A DNA stretch of 64,000 nt from Luteibacter sp. 9135 (GTDB lineage Bacteria > Pseudomonadota > Gammaproteobacteria > Xanthomonadales > Rhodanobacteraceae). Made by a program: the position numbers and the translations under genes. Shown here piece by piece: positions 59,936 through 64,000 of the stretch (its first letter is position 1; each line of letters begins with the position of its first letter). The stretch spans positions 2,907,501-2,971,500 of the forward strand of contig NZ_JQNB01000001.1 in NCBI RefSeq assembly GCF_000745005.1. The letters are read 5' to 3'. The notes below the pieces were generated by a model that was not told the origin of the DNA, ran no database searches, and saw nothing but the letters and a program-made list of their open reading frames with translations.

Positions 59936-61392
59936 GGGCTCGGGGTTCCGTTCGTGCGGGGCGTGGAGGGGGTATCGGTGGGTTCGGCGCGATAGCCGCC
60001 GCCCAGTGACTTGATGAGGGCGATGTCGGTGGACAAGGCCTGGCCTTGCAGGTCGGCATCCGCGTCCAGTTGCTGCACCAGCGCGGCCTCGCCGGCGAGC
60101 GACTCGCGATCGTCGCGTACGCCACGTGCGGCGCGCGCCCTGGCACTGGCGAGCAACGTGTTGGCGGCGTCGATCTGCTCGGCCTGCTGGGTGCGCCGCG
60201 CGGCCAGTTGCTGTGCGCTGAGCGCCTGGGTGGCCACGTCGCGCGCGGCGGACACGACGGTCGCGTTGTACTGCGCCACGGCGGCCGCAAGCTGCGCGCG
60301 GCTGACGCCGTGGTTCGCTTCCAGCGTGCCGCCCTCGAAGATCGGCAGGTGCAGCGCCGGGGTCAGCGCGAAGACCCGACTGTCCGCGGAGAACACCTTG
60401 TCCATGTCGATGCTGGACAGTCCGGCCATGCCGGTAAGGCTGATGTCCGGGAAGAACTGGGCGCGCGCGGCATCCGTGCGGCGCAGGGCCGCTTCCACCT
60501 GCCAGCGGCTGGCGGCGATATCGGGACGGCGGGCCATGAGGTCGCTGCCGACGTTGGCCGGCAGGCCGGTGCCGACGACGGGCAGCGGACGCGGCAGCAA
60601 CGGGGGCAATTGGGCGGGTGACACGCCGACCAGCGTGGCCAGGGCCGCGCGGCGGATATCGGCCGAGCCCTGCAACGCGACACGTTGTTGGCGCGCGCCG
60701 GATAGCTCACCGCGTGCCTGCTGTGCCGTGTCCGGCACGTCCACCCCTTGCTTCACGCGCAGCTCGGCGATACGCAGGGCGCGCTCGCGGGCAGCGATCA
60801 GGCGGTCGGCGAGGGCGACACGCGAGGTGTCCGCCAGCCAGCCGAAATAGGTGTCCGCCACCATCGCCTGGATAGCCAGCGACGACGCGGAGCGTTCCGC
60901 CTCGGCGGCCCGCGCGCTGTCGATGGCGGATTCGAGGGTGAAGCGCTTCTTGCCCCACCAGTCGAAATCGTAGCTGGCCTGGATGCCGATGTCGGCCTGG
61001 TTATACCAGGTGAAACCGAGGAACTGCGACGGGATCAGGCCGTGCTCGCTCATGCGCTGGCGCGCCGCCTGGGCGCTGCCGTCCACGCGCAGGCCTGTCT
61101 GCGCGGCTGCCACGCGGATGTCCTGCTGGGCGCTGTCCACGCGCGTCTTCGCCTGGGCGAGGTCCGGCGCGCCGCGCAGCGCCATGGTCATCAGCGTGTC
61201 CAGCTGCGGGTCACCGTAGGCGCGCCACCACTCGGCGGCCGGCCAGCCGGGGCGCTGGTCGGTGACCAGGCCGGCCAGCGGCACGTCGTCGCGGAGCGCG
61301 GGGCGGTCGATCTTCGCCGGCACGTGGCACGCGGCGAGCGCGATGGCGATCACCCCGGCGAGCACGGCGGGACGGGACGGGATTCGGTTCAT
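59932..61392 (-). CDS. outer-membrane efflux protein, NodT family
   Basis: The 486-residue lipoprotein (signal with lipobox in AIALAACHV) has two OEP repeats of a TolC-type barrel and coiled-coil tunnel (GWPAAEWWRAYGDPQLDTL; LLASARARAARGVRDDRES). It completes a tripartite EmrAB-type pump. Overlaps emrA and the MarR gene by 4 nt. Confidence 0.93.
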   Translation of the reverse strand: MNRIPSRPAVLAGVIAIALAACHVPAKIDRPALRDDVPLAGLVTDQRPGWPAAEWWRAYGDPQLDTLMTMALRGAPDLAQAKTRVDSAQQDIRVAAAQTGLRVDGSAQAARQRMSEHGLIPSQFLGFTWYNQADIGIQASYDFDWWGKKRFTLESAIDSARAAEAERSASSLAIQAMVADTYFGWLADTSRVALADRLIAARERALRIAELRVKQGVDVPDTAQQARGELSGARQQRVALQGSADIRRAALATLVGVSPAQLPPLLPRPLPVVGTGLPANVGSDLMARRPDIAASRWQVEAALRRTDAARAQFFPDISLTGMAGLSSIDMDKVFSADSRVFALTPALHLPIFEGGTLEANHGVSRAQLAAAVAQYNATVVSAARDVATQALSAQQLAARRTQQAEQIDAANTLLASARARAARGVRDDRESLAGEAALVQQLDADADLQGQALSTDIALIKSLGGGYRAEPTDTPSTPRTNGTPSP

Positions 61393-61904
61393 GGGCTGTC
61401 CGATGTATCCATGTGCAGGGCAAGCTTTTTCAGCAGGCCTTCGAGGGTGAGGCGTTCCGCGTCACTGAAGCAGGTGAAGCGGGAGACCAGGTCGGGGAAC
61501 ATCGGAGGCAGGAGCTCGAGGACGAAACGCCGTCCCTCGGGGGTGATCGTCAGCATCACCTGACGCCGGTCGTGCGTGGCGTGGGAGCGGGTGATGAGCC
61601 CCCGCTTCGCCAGCAGGTTGGTGATGCGGGTCATGTTGGTCGGCTTCTGCTCGGCCAGCGTGCATAGCTCGCCCGGTGTGGAACGGCCGTCTTCCGCTGA
61701 ATACAGCATCATCAGCGTGCGGAAATCGCTGTCGTTCATGTCGTACGGATCGAGCCGTGCCTGCACCTCCCGGCGCAGTGCCTCCCCGGTCAGCAGCAGG
61801 AGACGGATCAGGAGCACCTCGCGGCGCGGTATGCCCGGAACGATCGCGGCGACGCGATCAATCCCTTCGTACAAGGCGTCGACGCACGGCTTGAGACTGG
61901 TCAT
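61389..61904 (-). CDS. emrR: MarR-family repressor of the efflux operon
   Basis: The 171-residue protein has the MarR winged helix (DFRTLMMLYSAEDGRSTPGELCTLAEQ, RITNLLAKRGLITRSHATHDRRQVMLTITPEG in two pieces). It heads the four-gene efflux operon and overlaps the NodT gene by 4 nt. A near-perfect palindrome lies just upstream of its start, so autoregulation is likely. Ligands probably include phenolic compounds that the pump exports. Confidence 0.92.
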   Translation of the reverse strand: MTSLKPCVDALYEGIDRVAAIVPGIPRREVLLIRLLLLTGEALRREVQARLDPYDMNDSDFRTLMMLYSAEDGRSTPGELCTLAEQKPTNMTRITNLLAKRGLITRSHATHDRRQVMLTITPEGRRFVLELLPPMFPDLVSRFTCFSDAERLTLEGLLKKLALHMDTSDSP

Positions 61905-61913
61905 TTCGCTAGA

Positions 61914-61937
61914 TAATAATTCGCTGATGAATTATTA
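61914..61937. promoter_or_regulatory. MarR-type palindromic operator
   Basis: TAATAATTC and GAATTATTA form a perfect 9-bp inverted repeat with a 6-bp spacer, 10 bp upstream of the emrR ATG. Such AT-rich palindromes at the start of a marR gene are typical autoregulatory operators. Confidence 0.75.
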
Positions 61938-61987
61938 GCCTAGCAAGCAACCGGGTAGGGCGCAAGCCGGGAGCCGTGAGCTTCAAC

Positions 61988-62755
61988 CTAGGTCAGGCGG
62001 AACAGCGCCGATGCATTGGCGGTTGTCGCCGCGGCAATGGTTTCGCGCGTTTCACCCCGAAGTCGGGCGACTGTATCCAGCACCTCGAGCATGAAAGCCG
62101 GCTCGTTTCGCTCGCCGCGGTGCCCGGCGCAGGGCTGGTCCGGCGCATCGGTTTCCAGCAGCAGCCACGAAAGCGGCATCGTGGTGACGACGCGCCGGAT
62201 GCGCGCGGCGCGCTCGTAGGTCACCGGACCACCGATACCGAGGTGAAAGCCCAGGTCGAACAGCTGCCGCGCCTGTTCCTCGCTGCCGGCAAAGCTGTGC
62301 ACGACGCCACGAAGGCCACCAACGCGCCGCAATGTGTGGATCACCTCCTCGAAGGCCCGGCGCCCGTGCACGATCACCGGCAGGTCGTGTTCCCTGGCGA
62401 TCGCCAGCTGACGCTGGAAGATCGTCCGCTGCCGGGCAAAATCCAGGCCCTCCACGTACGCGTCGAGGCCGATTTCGCCGACGGCGACGGCCCCGTGTCC
62501 TTCCAGCCATGCCGGTAGCTCGGCAAGGTGGCGATCCTCGTGGCGGTCGACGAACAGGGGGTGCAGGCCGAAGGCGGCGGACACGCCCGGTCGCGTGCGG
62601 GTGAGGGCGTGGACGGCCTCCCAGTTCGCCCGCGCGATGGCCGGGACCACCCAGCGCCGCACGCCGGCCTGCGCCGAGCGTGCATATATGTCATCGCCGT
62701 CGGCGCCGAAAGAGGCATCGTCCAGGTGCGCGTGGGTATCCACCAGATCGAGCAT
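61988..62755 (-). CDS. tatD: TatD-family metal-dependent hydrolase
   Basis: The 255-residue protein has the TatD motifs: HAHLD near the start (DTHAHLDDASFG), GEIGLDAY, PVIVHGRRA, VVHSFAGS and LLLETDAP. These bind two metals of a TIM-barrel deoxyribonuclease. Whether it is the true TatD or a paralogue cannot be said. Single gene divergent from the lipoprotein gene at 62900. Confidence 0.92.
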   Translation of the reverse strand: MLDLVDTHAHLDDASFGADGDDIYARSAQAGVRRWVVPAIARANWEAVHALTRTRPGVSAAFGLHPLFVDRHEDRHLAELPAWLEGHGAVAVGEIGLDAYVEGLDFARQRTIFQRQLAIAREHDLPVIVHGRRAFEEVIHTLRRVGGLRGVVHSFAGSEEQARQLFDLGFHLGIGGPVTYERAARIRRVVTTMPLSWLLLETDAPDQPCAGHRGERNEPAFMLEVLDTVARLRGETRETIAAATTANASALFRLT

Positions 62756-62899
62756 GCGGGTGTTATGCCTGAATGAAGCAAAGGACAGTCTAAGGCGTCG
62801 TTCAGTTTAACGAATGTCAAATGTGATCCGAGGGCGACTTTCGGGTGATGGGGCTCGTGCGCCATCGAGGTCGTAGACCTTTTTCAGGAGAGTAAGGTA

Positions 62900-63502
62900 A
62901 TGAACAGCTTGAAGATTTCCGTCCTGAATGTGGCACTGGGCGCGGTGCTGGTGTGTGGTCTGTCCGCCTGCAACCGCGATGCGAACGCCGACGTCTCTTA
63001 CCGTGGCGATGGCAGTGCAGCCCCGGGCGTGGCCGCGGCACCGGCTCCGGCCGGACCCAAGTACGGTCGCGTCGTCAGTGTCGACCCGGTGCGCGAGGCG
63101 GCTTCCTCGCCGCAGCGCGAGTGCCACGACGAAGTGGTGACCCGGCACGTGCCGGTGCGCGACGAACACCAGCTTGCCGGCACGGCCATCGGTGCGGTGG
63201 CGGGCGGCTTGCTGGGCAACCAGATCGGCGGCGGCAAGGGCCGTACGCTGGCCACGGTGGCCGGTGCGGTCGGTGGCGGTTACGCCGGCCACGAGATCCA
63301 GGAGCGTCGCCAGGAAACCAACACCACCACCAGCACGGTCAGGAAGTGCAACACGGTGGCGGGCTCGGCGGGCGACAAGATCGTGGCCTACGACGTGCGT
63401 TACGAATACAACGGCGTGACCCGCACGGTGCGCATGGACCATGACCCGGGCGACCGTGTCGAAGTGCAGGAAGGTGTGTCGGTCGTCTCCGACGCGCGTT
63501 GA
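62900..63502 (+). CDS. glycine-zipper 2TM-domain lipoprotein
   Basis: The 200-residue product has a lipoprotein signal (LVCGLSACN). A glycine-zipper domain follows: GTAIGAVAGGLLGNQIGGGKGR and VAGAVGGGYAGHEIQ read over two parts. The C-terminal 70 residues form a beta-rich SlyB/17-kDa-antigen-like domain. RBS is moderate (AAGGTA). It belongs to the same group as the next gene and may stabilise the outer membrane. Confidence 0.88.
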   Translation: MNSLKISVLNVALGAVLVCGLSACNRDANADVSYRGDGSAAPGVAAAPAPAGPKYGRVVSVDPVREAASSPQRECHDEVVTRHVPVRDEHQLAGTAIGAVAGGLLGNQIGGGKGRTLATVAGAVGGGYAGHEIQERRQETNTTTSTVRKCNTVAGSAGDKIVAYDVRYEYNGVTRTVRMDHDPGDRVEVQEGVSVVSDAR

Positions 63503-63535
63503 TCCTTCATCCCTCGTCTATCCCAAGGCGCCAAC

Positions 63536-64000
63536 ATGCACAGCATCGTTCGTAAGTCCGGCCTCGTCGCCGTCGCTATCGCCACGCTTTCCCTGACCGC
63601 GTGCTACGACCAGCCGCGTCGCGTGTACCGGGAAGATCGCGTGGTTTATCAGGGTGCGCCCCGCGGGTGCGACCAGTGCGGCGTCGTCCAGGATGTCGAG
63701 CAGGTCTACACGCAGCGCGATTCATCGCCGCTGGGCGCGGTCATCGGCGCGGTTGCCGGCGGCCTGCTCGGCAATACCGTGGGCAAGGGTGACGGTCGTT
63801 CCGCGGCTACCGTGGGCGGTGCCGTCGTCGGTGGCCTGGTCGGCAACCAGGTGGGCAAGCGCAACGGTGGCGATGATGTCGCGTTCCGTGTCCGCATCCG
63901 CCTGGACGATGGCCGCTGGGCCACCGTTACGCAGGTGGACGACCCGCAGCTTCGTCGCGGCGATTACGTCGAGGTGCGAGGCGACCACGTCTACAGGCGT
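63536..64000 (+). CDS. glycine-zipper lipoprotein (3' end outside window)
   Basis: A second lipoprotein (signal with lipobox SLTACYDQ) with the glycine zipper GAVIGAVAGGLLGNTVGKG and GGAVVGGLVGNQVGKRNG, then a beta-rich tail that stays open to the last base. It is paralogous to the gene just upstream (34-bp gap), probably a tandem duplicate. Confidence 0.88.
   Translation, partial: MHSIVRKSGLVAVAIATLSLTACYDQPRRVYREDRVVYQGAPRGCDQCGVVQDVEQVYTQRDSSPLGAVIGAVAGGLLGNTVGKGDGRSAATVGGAVVGGLVGNQVGKRNGGDDVAFRVRIRLDDGRWATVTQVDDPQLRRGDYVEVRGDHVYRR

Noticed and set aside
1..64000. CRISPR array
   Set aside because: No regularly spaced direct repeats of 25-40 bp were seen anywhere in the window, and no cas genes are present.

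Overview
This window reads as the edge of a large mobile or defence-rich island joined to a core chromosome. The core half points to a Xanthomonadales gammaproteobacterium, most like Rhodanobacteraceae such as Luteibacter or Dyella. It has high GC, a System I cytochrome c maturation operon (ccmABCDEFGHI), kynurenine 3-monooxygenase, PhaR, RNase D, a MetX-family acyltransferase and an EmrAB/NodT/MarR efflux operon. The island carries an effector of the Xanthomonadales XVIPCD class.

Region 1 (1-37 kb) is accessory DNA. It opens inside a MobA/MobL relaxase. A complete four-gene type II CBASS operon follows: CapV patatin effector, DncV-like cyclic dinucleotide synthase, Cap2 E1-E2 and Cap3 JAB protease (3.5-7.9 kb). 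Next come a frameshifted gene, a precisely bounded IS3-family element with a 3-bp target duplication (9187-10445), membrane proteins, a DUF3606 protein and an IS21-family istA/istB pair. Then there is a run of possible defence genes: a two-gene Abi-like unit, an MtlR-like protein with a HEPN-type Rx4H motif, and a membrane-anchored relative of exonuclease VII large subunit with a small helical partner.

From 20 to 30 kb the island holds secreted and membrane proteins, a LuxR-type regulator, and an operon of two secreted proteins that share a C-terminal four-cysteine motif, followed by a secreted thioredoxin-fold protein lacking the second active-site cysteine. A large serine recombinase with a tightly coupled partner gene is next. 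From 30 to 37 kb lie a GH19/peptidoglycan-binding/XVIPCD type IV secretion effector with its candidate immunity gene, a 34-residue peptide gene with a self-pairing ribosome-binding site and strong terminator, a LexA paralogue with a palindromic operator followed by a truncated imuA, an HTH-ImmA/IrrE pair, and a degenerate tRNA-Ala-like gene near the junction.

Region 2 (37-64 kb) is mostly housekeeping. Its most striking object is a tRNA-Leu(CAA) gene split by a 251-nt group I intron of the Azoarcus type (46288-46623, minus strand). Around it are rnd, a membrane-anchored formylglycine-generating-enzyme-like protein, signalling proteins, thymidylate kinase, cysteine dioxygenase and metX. Then come the ccm operon translationally coupled to kmo, phaR, the emr-like efflux operon with a MarR-type palindrome at its start, a TatD nuclease and two glycine-zipper lipoproteins.

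The strongest candidates for undescribed biology are the four-cysteine secreted operon, the ExoVII-like membrane protein with its small helical partner, the 34-residue peptide locus, and the intron-bearing tRNA-Leu. All calls are from reading the sequence; no database search was run.
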